NCBI RefSeq assembly: GCF_947501425.1
Contig: NZ_CANMVN010000001.1
Span: 434,001-498,000, forward strand
Origin: an uncultured Psychroserpens sp.
GTDB taxonomy: Bacteria > Bacteroidota > Bacteroidia > Flavobacteriales > Flavobacteriaceae
Reading direction: 5' to 3'
DNA: 64,000 nucleotides
A model generated the notes under the pieces. That model did not search any database. It was not told where the DNA came from and saw only the letters and a program-made list of their open reading frames with translations. Positions 7,172 through 15,788 of the stretch are shown here, one piece after another; the stretch's first letter is position 1, and each line of letters begins with the position of its first letter. The translations under genes were made by a program, and so were the position numbers.

Positions 7172-8203
7172 ATGTCCAGTTATCAACCCAACATATTATT
7201 AATATATACAGGAGGAACCATTGGTATGATCAAGGATCCTGAAACTGGCGCTTTGAAAGCATTTGACTTCAATAATTTATTGGAACAAATACCTGAGTTG
7301 AATCTTTTAGATTGTAATATCGAGACGGTTTCGTTTGAGGACCCCATAGATTCTAGTAATATGAATCCTGAGTATTGGGTGAAAATGGCCGAAATTATTG
7401 AAAAGCATTATGATGATTTTGACGGTTTTGTGGTACTTCATGGAAGTGATACCATGAGCTATTCTGCTTCGGCATTAAGTTTTATTTTTGAGAATTTAGC
7501 CAAACCTATTATTCTTACGGGATCTCAATTACCTATTGGTGATTTACGAACTGATGCAAAGGAGAATTTGATCACTTCAATTCAAATGGCATCTTTACAA
7601 AAAGGAGGAAAGCCAGTAATTAAAGAAGTAGGATTATACTTTGAATATAAATTATATCGCGGAAATAGAACGACAAAAATTAATGCTGAGCATTTTGAAG
7701 CTTTCGAGTCGTTAAATTATCCCCATTTAGCAGAGTCTGGTGTTCATTTAAAAATTGAATACGATGATTTATATAAGCCTAATACTAGGAAAAAGCTAGT
7801 GGTTCATAAGACCTTTGAAACTAATATTTTATTGATAAAGTTGTTTCCTGGTATTTGTAAATCAATCTTAGAACCAATGTTTGAAATGAGTCATATTAAA
7901 GGTATAGTATTAGAAACGTATGGTGCTGGCAATACCACTTCAGAATCTTGGTTTATTGAATTATTAAAGAAAACCATTAAAAGAGGAGTTCCAGTTATTA
8001 ATGTAACTCAGTGTTCAGGAGGAAGTGTAAATATGGGGCAATATGAAACCAGTACACAATTAAAAACTATAGGAGTTATTTCTGGAAAAGATATTACTAC
8101 AGAAGCAGCTCTTGCGAAATTAATGTTTTTGTTAGGCGCACGAGTGTCTATCAAAACATTTAAAACTATATTTGAAACCTCATTGCGAGGTGAGATGACT
8201 TAA
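7172..8203 (+). CDS. ansA: Type I L-asparaginase
   Basis: 343 aa cytoplasmic-type asparaginase that hydrolyses Asn to Asp and ammonia. Catalytic motifs: IYTGGTIGM near the N-terminus (first Thr) and VVLHGSDTMSYSA (about residue 87), with LTGSQLPIGDLRTDA following. I chose the ATG at 7172 (MSSYQPN), one base after the tatD stop; the frame is open upstream to 7124 but that would overlap tatD by 47 bases and add a non-homologous head. It is followed at once by a tRNA gene. Confidence 0.94.
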   Translation: MSSYQPNILLIYTGGTIGMIKDPETGALKAFDFNNLLEQIPELNLLDCNIETVSFEDPIDSSNMNPEYWVKMAEIIEKHYDDFDGFVVLHGSDTMSYSASALSFIFENLAKPIILTGSQLPIGDLRTDAKENLITSIQMASLQKGGKPVIKEVGLYFEYKLYRGNRTTKINAEHFEAFESLNYPHLAESGVHLKIEYDDLYKPNTRKKLVVHKTFETNILLIKLFPGICKSILEPMFEMSHIKGIVLETYGAGNTTSESWFIELLKKTIKRGVPVINVTQCSGGSVNMGQYETSTQLKTIGVISGKDITTEAALAKLMFLLGARVSIKTFKTIFETSLRGEMT

Positions 8204-8206
8204 ACT

Positions 8207-8294
8207 AGAGAGGTGGCCGAGTGGTCGAAGGCGCACGCCTGGAAAGTGTGTATACTCCAAAAGGGTATCGAGGGTTCGAATCCCTTCCTCTCTG
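8207..8294 (+). tRNA. tRNA-Ser (anticodon GGA)
   Basis: A class II tRNA of 88 nt. Acceptor stem AGAGAGG (8207-8213) pairs with CCTCTCT (8287-8293), with G as the discriminator base. D-arm GGCCGAGTGGTCGAAGGC, anticodon GGA at 8241-8243 in loop CTGGAAA, a long variable arm (TATACTCC...GGGTATC) and T-loop GGTTCGAATCC are all present. The 3' CCA is not encoded. It lies just three bases after the ansA stop and may be processed from that transcript. Confidence 0.97.
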
Positions 8295-8302
8295 CGAATA
8301 CA

Positions 8303-8362
8303 TGAAAACACCCTTAAGAATTTGTCGAAGCTTGCTTCAGTAAATTCTTAAGGGTGTTTTCA
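8303..8362 (+). terminator. Very long perfect hairpin after tRNA-Ser
   Basis: A 21-bp perfect inverted repeat: 8303-8323 (TGAAAACACCCTTAAGAATTT) pairs with 8342-8362 around an 18-base loop that contains its own small palindrome GAAGCTTGCTTC. It starts eight bases past the tRNA and ends in TTTTCA, so it probably terminates the ansA/tRNA transcript. Confidence 0.75.
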
Positions 8363-8534
8363 TCAGCAAACGTAGGTTTGCTGATTTACGATGTATTACC
8401 AGCATAGCTAATTAGGATCAGCGTCTCTGTTCAACGGAGCTTTAGCGAAGTTGAAAGCTAATCCTAATGATGTCGAAGCTTGCTTCAGTAAATTCTTAAG
8501 GGTGTTTTCATCCGCAAACGTAGGTTTGCTGATT
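8323..8534 (+). repeat. 64-bp direct repeat pair with nested hairpins
   Basis: The 64 bases at 8323-8386 recur at 8471-8534 with a single mismatch (CATCAGC versus CATCCGC). Each copy contains the right arm of the terminator hairpin and a second hairpin, ATCAGCAAAC-GTAG-GTTTGCTGAT (8362-8385 in copy 1). Between the copies, ATTAGGAT (8411-8418) and ATCCTAAT (8461-8468) form another inverted repeat. No protein is encoded. It looks like a REP/MITE-like palindromic mosaic inserted behind a tRNA, or a locally duplicated terminator. Confidence 0.7.
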
Positions 8535-8939
8535 GAAGATTTGTTTTATAGAACTATATAATATGAATCTATAATCTCAGCTAAGTGATAACCTAGTTCA
8601 ATAAATTAACCCACTAAAAATTTTAGAAATAAAGGCTGAAGTTATTGATATCTTTTTTGAATTAGATTTAAGTAATTGACGTACAGGGCGTGACTCTTTA
8701 TACACCTTAGTATATAGTATAGCGTTATGGAGAGATGTTTATTTTTTAATTACTTTTTAAAAAAGTTTTTTTCTAATCCGGACAAGAAATCCAAAACATT
8801 TTAATTAAATTCGTCGATATAAAATTCAAATTGAGTTAAACAACGTTAAACCTTGCGCCTCAATGGGGATTTTTATTTTTTAATTACAATTTTTTTATAT
8901 CTTTAACACTTTAACTAATAAAAATTAAGAACAAGAACG
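8535..8939 (+). other. A/T-rich gap upstream of the exb operon
   Basis: About 400 bases without a credible gene on either strand. The only signal I see is a promoter-like box TATCTTTA at 8898-8905, about 35 bases before the exbB ATG, close to the TAnnTTTG form; a matching -33 element is not clear. Confidence 0.4.
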
Positions 8940-9716
8940 ATGAAAAGACTATTTTCTATCTTAGCCATAGCATGTATCATGGCTTTCGGTACTGTTAATG
9001 CAAGTACAAATGCTTACACAGTAGAAGCTGCAACTACAGCAGTTACCACATCATTTCAAGAAGACACAACAACTGCTGAACCAGAGAAGTCTTTTACACA
9101 ACAGGTAAAAGAGCGTTTTATTGAAGGTGGTCCATTTTTTATGGGAATTGTATTGCTATGTTTAATTCTAGGATTAGCTATTGCTATTGAAAGAATTATC
9201 TATTTAAATCTTGCAACTACCAATTCAAAGAAGTTAACTGCAAATGTAGAGGATGCACTTAATTCTGGAGGAATTGAAGCTGCTAAGGAAGTTTGTAGAA
9301 ACACAAAAGGACCTGTTGCATCTATATTCTACCAAGGATTAGATAGAGCAGACGAAGATATTGATGCTGCTGAAAAAGCTGTAGTAGCTTATGGTGGAGT
9401 TCAAATGGGACAATTAGAGAAGAACGTATCTTGGATTTCGTTATTTATTGCATTAGCACCAATGCTTGGTTTCATGGGAACTGTACTTGGTATGATTGAT
9501 GCCTTTGATAAAATTGAAGCTGCAGGTGATATGAACCCTTCATTAGTAGCAGGTGGTATTAAAGTAGCCTTATTAACAACAGTATTTGGTCTGATTGTTG
9601 CTATTATATTACAAATCTTTTACAATTACATTATCTCTAAAATTGATAGCATCGTTAACGATATGGAAGATGCATCTATCTCACTAATGGATTTATTAGT
9701 AAGACACAAGAAATAA
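8940..9716 (+). CDS. exbB: MotA/TolQ/ExbB proton-channel protein
   Basis: 258 aa inner-membrane subunit of a proton-driven energy-transducing complex (TonB or Tol type). It has a long N-terminal extension with a signal-like segment (MKRLFSILAIACIMAFGTVNAS), then a first span FFMGIVLLCLILGLAIAIERIIYL (about 68-90) and the conserved channel spans WISLFIALAPMLGFMGTVLGMIDAF and GGIKVALLTTVFGLIVAIILQIFYNYI. The extended head is usual for the Bacteroidota form. It starts a four-gene operon with a membrane protein and two ExbD proteins. Confidence 0.94.
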   Translation: MKRLFSILAIACIMAFGTVNASTNAYTVEAATTAVTTSFQEDTTTAEPEKSFTQQVKERFIEGGPFFMGIVLLCLILGLAIAIERIIYLNLATTNSKKLTANVEDALNSGGIEAAKEVCRNTKGPVASIFYQGLDRADEDIDAAEKAVVAYGGVQMGQLEKNVSWISLFIALAPMLGFMGTVLGMIDAFDKIEAAGDMNPSLVAGGIKVALLTTVFGLIVAIILQIFYNYIISKIDSIVNDMEDASISLMDLLVRHKK

Positions 9717-9743
9717 TAAACCAATTATTAAATCGAACATCAT

Positions 9744-10187
9744 ATGAATATTCAAAAAATAATCAAAATTGTTGCTTTAGTAATAGGTCTAATTGCAGTA
9801 TTCTTCTTAGTAAGAATAATGATGATTGGTGATGAAGCGATTGAGGCTGATGTAGCTAATCAAGGTGTTTTATCAAACTTTGCGACGCTAGCATATGTAG
9901 TTTTAGCTATTGCTGCTATATCTGCTGTTGCATTTAGCTTAGTTAACTTAGTAAGTAATCCAGATAAATTGAAAAAGGCTTTAATGTCTTTAGGAGTATT
10001 TGCTTTAGTTCTAGTTATAGCTTGGTTTGCATCGTCAGGAGTTGAAAGAACTCTTAGTGATGGTACAACACTTACAGCTGGACAATCTCAACTTATTGAA
10101 GCAGGAATCAAAGCATTCTATATTTTAATTTTGATGGCAGCAGGCTTAATGTTGTTTTTCGGAGTTAAGAAAATGCTTAGTAAATAA
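9744..10187 (+). CDS. Small integral membrane protein of the exb operon
   Basis: 147 aa with four predicted membrane spans (about 7-25, 45-67, 78-97, 121-140). No catalytic motif or recognised domain. It sits 27 bases after exbB and 9 bases before the first exbD, so it is almost certainly co-transcribed. I infer an accessory role in the proton channel, such as assembly, but the sequence itself does not tell. Confidence 0.8.
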   Translation: MNIQKIIKIVALVIGLIAVFFLVRIMMIGDEAIEADVANQGVLSNFATLAYVVLAIAAISAVAFSLVNLVSNPDKLKKALMSLGVFALVLVIAWFASSGVERTLSDGTTLTAGQSQLIEAGIKAFYILILMAAGLMLFFGVKKMLSK

Positions 10188-10196
10188 TTATAAATT

Positions 10197-10805
10197 ATGG
10201 CAAAGCGATCAGCACCAGAAGTTAATGCAGGATCTATGGCAGATATTGCATTCCTACTTCTTATATTTTTCCTAGTAACTACGACGATCCCTAAAGATTC
10301 AGGAATCAACCGTAAGCTACCTCCAATGGAGCCGCCAAACGATGAAGAAGTTGTTATCAAGGAAAAGAATATTTTTACTGTATTATTAAACGGTAAAGAT
10401 CAATTATTAGTTGAAGATGAGCTGATGGAACTCAAAGATTTGAGAGCTGCTGCGATTAAGTTTTTAGATAATGGAGGTGACGGTTCTTGCGATTACTGTA
10501 ATGGTGCGAAAGATCCAAAGTCTTCTGATAATCCTGACAAAGCGATTATATCTCTAAAAAATGAAAGAGAAACATCTTATTCTGCATACATTTCAGTACA
10601 GAATGAGTTGGTAGCTGCTTACAATGATTTACGTAATAAAAGAGCTTTACAAATAGGTCCTAAAAGAGGATTTAGAGATATGGATTTCGTTAAGATGGAG
10701 AAAGAATATAAAGATCCAAAGTTTAACGGAAACAAAGAAAAGCTCAAAGAAGTTATCGATCAAATCAGAAATGAGTATCCAGAAAAACTCTCTGAAGTAC
10801 AATAA
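10197..10805 (+). CDS. exbD: ExbD/TolR family protein, first copy
   Basis: 202 aa: short cytoplasmic head (MAKRSAPEVNAGSMADIAFLLLIFFLVTTTIP) containing the single membrane span with the conserved Asp (MADIAFLLL) that carries protons, then a periplasmic domain. It is longer than typical ExbD (about 140 aa): residues about 95-150 form an insertion with a CDYC pair (GDGSCDYCNGAKDP) that could form a disulfide or bind metal. This is followed by a charged C-terminus. The second exbD lacks this insertion. Confidence 0.92.
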   Translation: MAKRSAPEVNAGSMADIAFLLLIFFLVTTTIPKDSGINRKLPPMEPPNDEEVVIKEKNIFTVLLNGKDQLLVEDELMELKDLRAAAIKFLDNGGDGSCDYCNGAKDPKSSDNPDKAIISLKNERETSYSAYISVQNELVAAYNDLRNKRALQIGPKRGFRDMDFVKMEKEYKDPKFNGNKEKLKEVIDQIRNEYPEKLSEVQ

Positions 10806-10820
10806 AAAAACATTAACAAT

Positions 10821-11294
10821 ATGTCTAAATTTAAGAACAAAAAAGACAATGCATTACCAGCTGTAAATACAGCATCTCTACCAGATATTGTTTTTATGCT
10901 GTTGTTTTTCTTTATGGTTGTTACTGTAATGAGAGAAGATAATTTATTAATTGAGAATAAGTTGCCTCTGGCAGATCAAGTTGAGAAACTGGACAAGAAA
11001 AATCCAATTAGTTATATCTATGCTGGAAAACCTGCAAGAGGTTATGAGAAGTTTGGTACAGAAGCAAGACTACAGCTTAATGATAAATTTGCAGATATTA
11101 AAGAGATTCAAGCTTTCATAAATGCTGAAAGAGCAGCTCTTAGAGAAGAGCTGGTACCATATCTAACGATATCTTTAAAAGTAGATAGAGATGCTAATAT
11201 GGGTATTGTTGGTGATATCAAACAAGAGCTCAGAGAAGCAAATGCATTAAAAATCAATTATACTACTGGAACTGGTAGTGCAATGGATAATTAG
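10821..11294 (+). CDS. exbD: ExbD/TolR family protein, second copy
   Basis: 157 aa. The membrane span with its conserved Asp is seen in ASLPDIVFMLLFFFMVVTVM. The periplasmic part (about 45-157) is shorter than in the neighbour and ends ALKINYTTGTGSAMDN. Two unlike ExbD proteins in one operon suggest a mixed ExbD dimer in the channel, as is common in this phylum. It is followed by an intrinsic terminator. Confidence 0.92.
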   Translation: MSKFKNKKDNALPAVNTASLPDIVFMLLFFFMVVTVMREDNLLIENKLPLADQVEKLDKKNPISYIYAGKPARGYEKFGTEARLQLNDKFADIKEIQAFINAERAALREELVPYLTISLKVDRDANMGIVGDIKQELREANALKINYTTGTGSAMDN

Positions 11295-11314
11295 TCATTC
11301 TCACATATTTTATA

Positions 11315-11345
11315 AAAAAAAGCATCCAATCTGGATGCTTTTTTT
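11315..11345 (+). terminator. Intrinsic terminator of the exb operon
   Basis: AAAAAAAGCATCCA and TGGATGCTTTTTTT form a perfect stem with a very short loop (ATC), 20 bases past the second exbD stop. Confidence 0.88.
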
Positions 11346-11381
11346 ATGATAATATTCAAAATTTTTAAATAAGTATTGAGT

Positions 11382-11389
11382 TATATTTG
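11382..11389 (+). promoter_or_regulatory. -7 box four bases before the PorT-like gene
   Basis: TATATTTG fits TAnnTTTG and ends four bases before the ATG at 11394, so the mRNA probably starts at or close to the start codon. It also argues against the upstream TTG start at 11376, which lies before the box. Confidence 0.5.
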
Positions 11390-11393
11390 TAAG

Positions 11394-12107
11394 ATGAAGC
11401 CTATTTTATATTTAATAATAGTACTGGTTAGTTTTCAAACATTATCTGCTCAGTCTTCACAAGAAGGTGTTAAGAAGACAGATTCAATAGTTGATAGAAA
11501 GTACAGGGAAGATCAGTTTTATGCCTCTGTAACCTACAATTTACTCGGAAATAAGCCGAGTGGTGTATCGCAAAGTGGATTTTCAAGTGGTTTTCATTTT
11601 GGATTTATCAGAGATATGCCAATTAATGAAAGACGAAATGTAGCTATTGGAATTGGACTAGGAATATCAACAAATTCATATAATCAAAATCTATTAATTT
11701 CCGAAGATAATGGCAGTCTTAATTATACGGTTTTAGAGGATGATGTATCTTTTAATAAAAATAAATTTACAACGTACTTAGTTGAAATGCCATTTGAATT
11801 TAGATGGCGTACTTCTACTGCAAAAGATTATGATTTCTGGCGAATCTATACTGGAATTAAAGTAGGATATGTGGTGTATAATTCTTCAAAGTTTAATGGT
11901 AGTCCTGATGACATAAAAATATCTAATATTGACAATTTTAATGCATTCCAGTACGGATTAACTTTAAGCGCAGGCTATTCTAATGTTAATTTTCATCTGT
12001 ATTACGGTTTAAATACCATTTTTGACACTGATGCTAAGTTGAGTGAGAATTCCAATTCGGTTGAAATGAATGCCGTTAAAATTGGTTTGATCTTCTACAT
12101 TCTATAA
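11394..12107 (+). CDS. PorT-family outer-membrane beta-barrel protein
   Basis: 237 aa with signal peptide MKPILYLIIVLVSFQTLSA, then a short charged segment (YREDQFYASVTYNLL) and alternating hydrophobic strands ending in an aromatic C-terminus (VKIGLIFYIL), as expected for a small barrel. The stretch VEMPFEFRWRTSTAKDYDFWRIYTG resembles PorT/SprT and related porin-family proteins found beside exbD genes in this phylum; PorT is a type IX secretion component. Whether it is the true secretion factor or a paralogue I cannot decide. The start at 11394 is supported by the signal peptide and the promoter box. Confidence 0.75.
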   Translation: MKPILYLIIVLVSFQTLSAQSSQEGVKKTDSIVDRKYREDQFYASVTYNLLGNKPSGVSQSGFSSGFHFGFIRDMPINERRNVAIGIGLGISTNSYNQNLLISEDNGSLNYTVLEDDVSFNKNKFTTYLVEMPFEFRWRTSTAKDYDFWRIYTGIKVGYVVYNSSKFNGSPDDIKISNIDNFNAFQYGLTLSAGYSNVNFHLYYGLNTIFDTDAKLSENSNSVEMNAVKIGLIFYIL

Positions 12108-12109
12108 GA

Positions 12110-12712
12110 CTACATCCAATAATTTAGCAAGATAAGTTGAGGTAATAATCCAACAAAAAAACCAACACCTAATTCTATAGGTGTGTGTGCTCTTAAATGT
12201 AATCTCGATGTTGCAATAGCACCTAATATGATACACATTAAAGCAATGGTGCCATTAATATTGATTTTAAAATGAATGGCTAATGCCACAGCAAACATAA
12301 AGAATCCAGCAGAAGCTATCATGTGAATACTGGCTTTGAATTTAGCAACGGCTAAAGCAAAGCAGGTGATGGTTGAAATCAAAATACCAATAAAGAAGAA
12401 ATACAACTCTGGGATCTCATTAGATGGCAATACCCTAATTAAGATTAATATTATAATCAAGCTATTGATGATCAATGGAAGTCTTCGTTCTTCAACAGTT
12501 TCCAGATGAATTGATTTTACTTTTTTTATGGTTTTAAGCAAATAGTACATTAATATTGGTAATATTATCGTAAGTATGGTCACAGAAAAAAGCTTAGCCT
12601 TCATTAACGGATCAGGAATAAACCGAGGTGTCTTATGAAAATAAAAAATGACACCTAATAGTGGCATCAACAATGGATGAAAAATATATGATATGCTTTT
12701 GAGGATATGTTT
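12110..12712 (-). CDS. PAP2-like integral membrane protein
   Basis: About 200 aa with six hydrophobic spans. The end, SRLHLRAHTPIELGVGFFVGLLPQ, resembles the third signature of PAP2 lipid phosphatases (a conserved His in a Gly-rich context), but the first two signatures are not obvious, so activity is uncertain. The start ATG (12713-12715) overlaps the rpoN stop by one base (TAATG), so the gene is translationally coupled to rpoN. Convergent with the PorT-like gene. Confidence 0.7.
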   Translation of the reverse strand, partial: KHILKSISYIFHPLLMPLLGVIFYFHKTPRFIPDPLMKAKLFSVTILTIILPILMYYLLKTIKKVKSIHLETVEERRLPLIINSLIIILILIRVLPSNEIPELYFFFIGILISTITCFALAVAKFKASIHMIASAGFFMFAVALAIHFKININGTIALMCIILGAIATSRLHLRAHTPIELGVGFFVGLLPQLILLNYWM

Positions 12713-12714
12713 CA

Positions 12715-14178
12715 TTATATCTTTTTCCTCAAACGTGCTACAGGGATATCTAATTGCTCTCTATATTTTGCAACCGTTCTACGTGCGATAGGGTAACCCT
12801 TTTCTTTGAGTATTGTCGCCAATTTCTCGTCGGTGAGTGGTTTTTTCTTGTCTTCTTCTTCGATAACGGTTTCCAGAATTTTTTTGATCTCACGAGTAGA
12901 GACTTCTTCACCTTGGTCATTGGTCATAGACTCGCTAAAAAATTCTTTAATCAATTTGGTTCCGTAAGGTGTATCTACATATTTACTATTGGCCACACGC
13001 GATACTGTAGAGACATCCATATCAATTTCATCGGCAATATCTTTTAAGATCATAGGTTTGAGTTTTCTCTCATCGCCTGTAAGAAAGTATTCTTTTTGAT
13101 ATTGCATAATGGCACTCATCGTTACAAAAAGTGTCTGCTGACGCTGTTTAATAGCCTCTATAAACCATTTGGCAGCATCTAACTTCTGTTTGATAAACAT
13201 CACAGCATCTTTTTGAGATTTGCTCTTATCTTTTGTGGCTTTATAACCTTTCATCATATCACTATACTCACGTGATACGTGAAGCTCAGGTGCATTTCGA
13301 CCATTGAGGGTTAATTCTAATTCACCATCTACAATTTTGATCGCAAAATCGGGAACCACATGTTCCACCATTTTATTGTTTCCTGCATAAGAACCGCCTG
13401 GTTTAGGGTTCAAACGCTCAATTTCTTCAATAGCATCTCTTAACTGGACTTCAGTAATATCAAACTTTTGAAGTAATTTTTTGTAGTGCTTCTTTGTAAA
13501 TTGATCAAAAGCCTTGTCAATAATATCAATCGCGAGTTCTACATCAGGATGTTTCTCTTTTCTATGCAATTGGATGCTTAAACATTCCTGAAGATTTCTA
13601 GCACCAACTCCAGCAGGATCTAATTGATGTACTTTGTGTAATACCGCTTCAATTTTATCTTCAGTGGTAAATACATTTTGAGTGAACGCCAAATCATCCA
13701 TAATGTCACTCAATGAACGACGGATATATCCACTTTCATCGACACTACCAACCAGGAATTCAGCAATTTCACGTTCCTCCTCGTTGAGTCTAAAGGTGTT
13801 TAGTTGATTTCTAAGATGTTGTGTAAATGAGGTGCCTGCAGCATATGGAACATTCTTTTCTTCGTCATCAGCACTGTAATTGTTAGCTTGTGTGCGATAC
13901 TCTGGTACATCATCATCACTTAAATATTCATCAATATTGATGTCTTCAGTATTGATGGTTTCATTATCATCATACTCATCAGCTGAATTATCAAACTCGT
14001 CAAACTTGTCTTCATCTTTAGTGTCTTTACCTGTATCCAAAGCAGGATTCTCTTCCAATTCCTGTTTGATACGTTGTTCAAATGCTTGTGTAGGCAACTG
14101 AATCAGCTTCATAAGCTGAATCTGTTGCGGTGACAACTTCTGAGATAGTTTAAACTGTAAGTATTGTTTTAAAGCCAT
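12715..14178 (-). CDS. rpoN: RNA polymerase sigma-54 factor
   Basis: 487 aa. Region I is the Gln-rich activator-interacting head (LSQKLSPQQIQLMKLIQLP). An acidic region II follows (about 60-105, very rich in Asp/Glu). Then come the core-binding domain and a helix-turn-helix, and the RpoN box ARRTVAKYRE at residues 465-474 near the C-terminus. It directs transcription at -24/-12 promoters with AAA+ activators; no such activator lies in this window. Its stop overlaps the next start. Confidence 0.97.
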   Translation of the reverse strand: MALKQYLQFKLSQKLSPQQIQLMKLIQLPTQAFEQRIKQELEENPALDTGKDTKDEDKFDEFDNSADEYDDNETINTEDINIDEYLSDDDVPEYRTQANNYSADDEEKNVPYAAGTSFTQHLRNQLNTFRLNEEEREIAEFLVGSVDESGYIRRSLSDIMDDLAFTQNVFTTEDKIEAVLHKVHQLDPAGVGARNLQECLSIQLHRKEKHPDVELAIDIIDKAFDQFTKKHYKKLLQKFDITEVQLRDAIEEIERLNPKPGGSYAGNNKMVEHVVPDFAIKIVDGELELTLNGRNAPELHVSREYSDMMKGYKATKDKSKSQKDAVMFIKQKLDAAKWFIEAIKQRQQTLFVTMSAIMQYQKEYFLTGDERKLKPMILKDIADEIDMDVSTVSRVANSKYVDTPYGTKLIKEFFSESMTNDQGEEVSTREIKKILETVIEEEDKKKPLTDEKLATILKEKGYPIARRTVAKYREQLDIPVARLRKKI

Positions 14179-14284
14179 ATCGAATGAACCAAATTTGAAT
14201 TCTTATATAATTCACATAAATCTACAAGAATTATTCCAACAAACCTGATGTTTTCTATTTGTAATGATTCTATATATAAAACTA

Positions 14285-14320
14285 AAAAAACCTGTGGGTT
14301 TATTACCTACAGGCTTTTTA
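14285..14320 (-). terminator. Intrinsic terminator downstream of asnS
   Basis: AAAAAACCTGTGGG and CCTACAGGCTTTTT flank a TTTATTA loop, followed on the plus strand by a long T run. It lies just past the asnS stop on the minus strand, where the A run on the plus strand supplies the U tract. Confidence 0.75.
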
Positions 14321-14327
14321 TTTTTTT

Positions 14328-15758
14328 TTAAAATTCTGCATTTTGTGGTGTTCTCGGGTAAGGGATCACATCTCTTATATTACCCATTCCAGTGGCAAAC
14401 ATCACTAAACGTTCAAAACCTAATCCGAAACCAGAGTGAACAGCTGTTCCATATTTACGTAAGTCTAGATACCACCATAATTCCTCTTCAGGAATGTCGA
14501 GGGCTTTCATTTTTTCTTTTAAGACCTCTAAGCGCTCCTCACGTTGTGAACCACCAACCATTTCTCCAATACCCGGAAATAAAATATCCATAGCACGAAC
14601 GGTTTTACCATCTTCATTTAAACGCATGTAAAATGCTTTGATATTGGCAGGATAATCAAATAAGATCACAGGGCACTTAAAGTGCTTTTCTACTAAGAAA
14701 CGTTCATGCTCACTTTGTAGGTCTGCTCCCCATTCTTTAATAATGTACTTGAATTTCTTTTTCTTATTTGGCTTACAATTCTTTAAAATATCTATAGCTT
14801 CGGTATAGCTTACACGTTTGAAGTTGTTATCAATAACAAACTTGATCTTTTCAATCAAACTCATTTCAGAACGCTCTGCCTGAGGTTTTGTTTTTTCTTC
14901 GTCCAGTAATCGCTTTTCTAAAAACTCAAGGTCTTCCCTATTGTGTTCTAAGACATAACTCAATACTGATTTCATAAAGTCTTCAGCCAGATCCATATTT
15001 CCATCAAGATCCATAAAGGCTACTTCAGGTTCTATCATCCAGAATTCTGCTAAGTGACGAGAGGTATTAGAGTTTTCAGCTCTGAATGTTGGTCCAAAGG
15101 TATACACTTTACCTAATGACATCGCATAGGTTTCAGCTTCTAATTGTCCAGATACTGTTAGATTGGTTTCTTTTCCGAAGAAATCTTCCTTGTAATTTAT
15201 AGTTCCGTCATCATCTAATGGCGGATGTTTAGCATCTAAATTGGTAACTCTAAACATTTCACCAGCACCTTCGGCATCACTACCAGTAATGATTGGTGTA
15301 TGCATGTGATAAAATCCATTATCGTTGAAGTATTTATGGATGGCAAATGACAATGCAGAACGCAAACGCATAACAGCACTAAATGTGTTTGTTCGTGTAC
15401 GTAGATGTGCATTTTCGCGTAAAAATTCGAAGGTATGTTTCTTTGGTTGAATAGGATATTCGTCTGGATGAGAATCACCTAAAATCTCTAAAGAATGTAC
15501 TTGAATCTCTACTTTTTGACCTTTTCCTTGACTTTCAACTAATTCTCCTTTTACGTGAATAGCTGCACCAGTTGTAATGCGCTTTAATAAAGCTTCATCT
15601 GTGTTTTCAAAATCAACAACACATTGGATATTATTTATTGTTGAACCATCATTTAAAGCAATAAATCGATTAGCTCTAAAGGTTCTTACCCAACCTTTTA
15701 TTTCTATAGGTTGAAACGTAATGTCTTGTGTTAATAATTGTGAAACTGTGTAGCTCAT
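14328..15758 (-). CDS. asnS: Asparagine--tRNA ligase
   Basis: 476 aa class II aminoacyl-tRNA synthetase. An N-terminal OB fold (1-105, IEIKGWVRTFRANRFIALNDGS) binds the anticodon. Motif 2 lies in FGPTFRAENSNTSRHLAEFWMIEPE and motif 3 in YGTAVHSGFGLGFERLVMFATGM. The last residues DVIPYPRTPQNAEF are typical of AsnRS. The -7 box TATATTTG (15783-15776) lies 18 bases before the ATG, giving a short leader. Confidence 0.97.
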   Translation of the reverse strand: MSYTVSQLLTQDITFQPIEIKGWVRTFRANRFIALNDGSTINNIQCVVDFENTDEALLKRITTGAAIHVKGELVESQGKGQKVEIQVHSLEILGDSHPDEYPIQPKKHTFEFLRENAHLRTRTNTFSAVMRLRSALSFAIHKYFNDNGFYHMHTPIITGSDAEGAGEMFRVTNLDAKHPPLDDDGTINYKEDFFGKETNLTVSGQLEAETYAMSLGKVYTFGPTFRAENSNTSRHLAEFWMIEPEVAFMDLDGNMDLAEDFMKSVLSYVLEHNREDLEFLEKRLLDEEKTKPQAERSEMSLIEKIKFVIDNNFKRVSYTEAIDILKNCKPNKKKKFKYIIKEWGADLQSEHERFLVEKHFKCPVILFDYPANIKAFYMRLNEDGKTVRAMDILFPGIGEMVGGSQREERLEVLKEKMKALDIPEEELWWYLDLRKYGTAVHSGFGLGFERLVMFATGMGNIRDVIPYPRTPQNAEF

Positions 15759-15788
15759 TATTTTGAAATTTTATGCAAATATAAATGT

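Noticed and set aside
11376-11393. TTG start for the PorT-like gene
   Set aside because: A -7 promoter box lies between this TTG and the ATG, and the signal peptide starts at the ATG.
12754-13047. 97-aa plus-strand frame within rpoN
   Set aside because: Antisense shadow of the rpoN coding sequence; rich in Phe and Cys, as expected for a reversed frame.
14264-14593. 109-aa plus-strand frame over the asnS end
   Set aside because: It lies antisense to asnS and across its terminator, and has no signal or motif.
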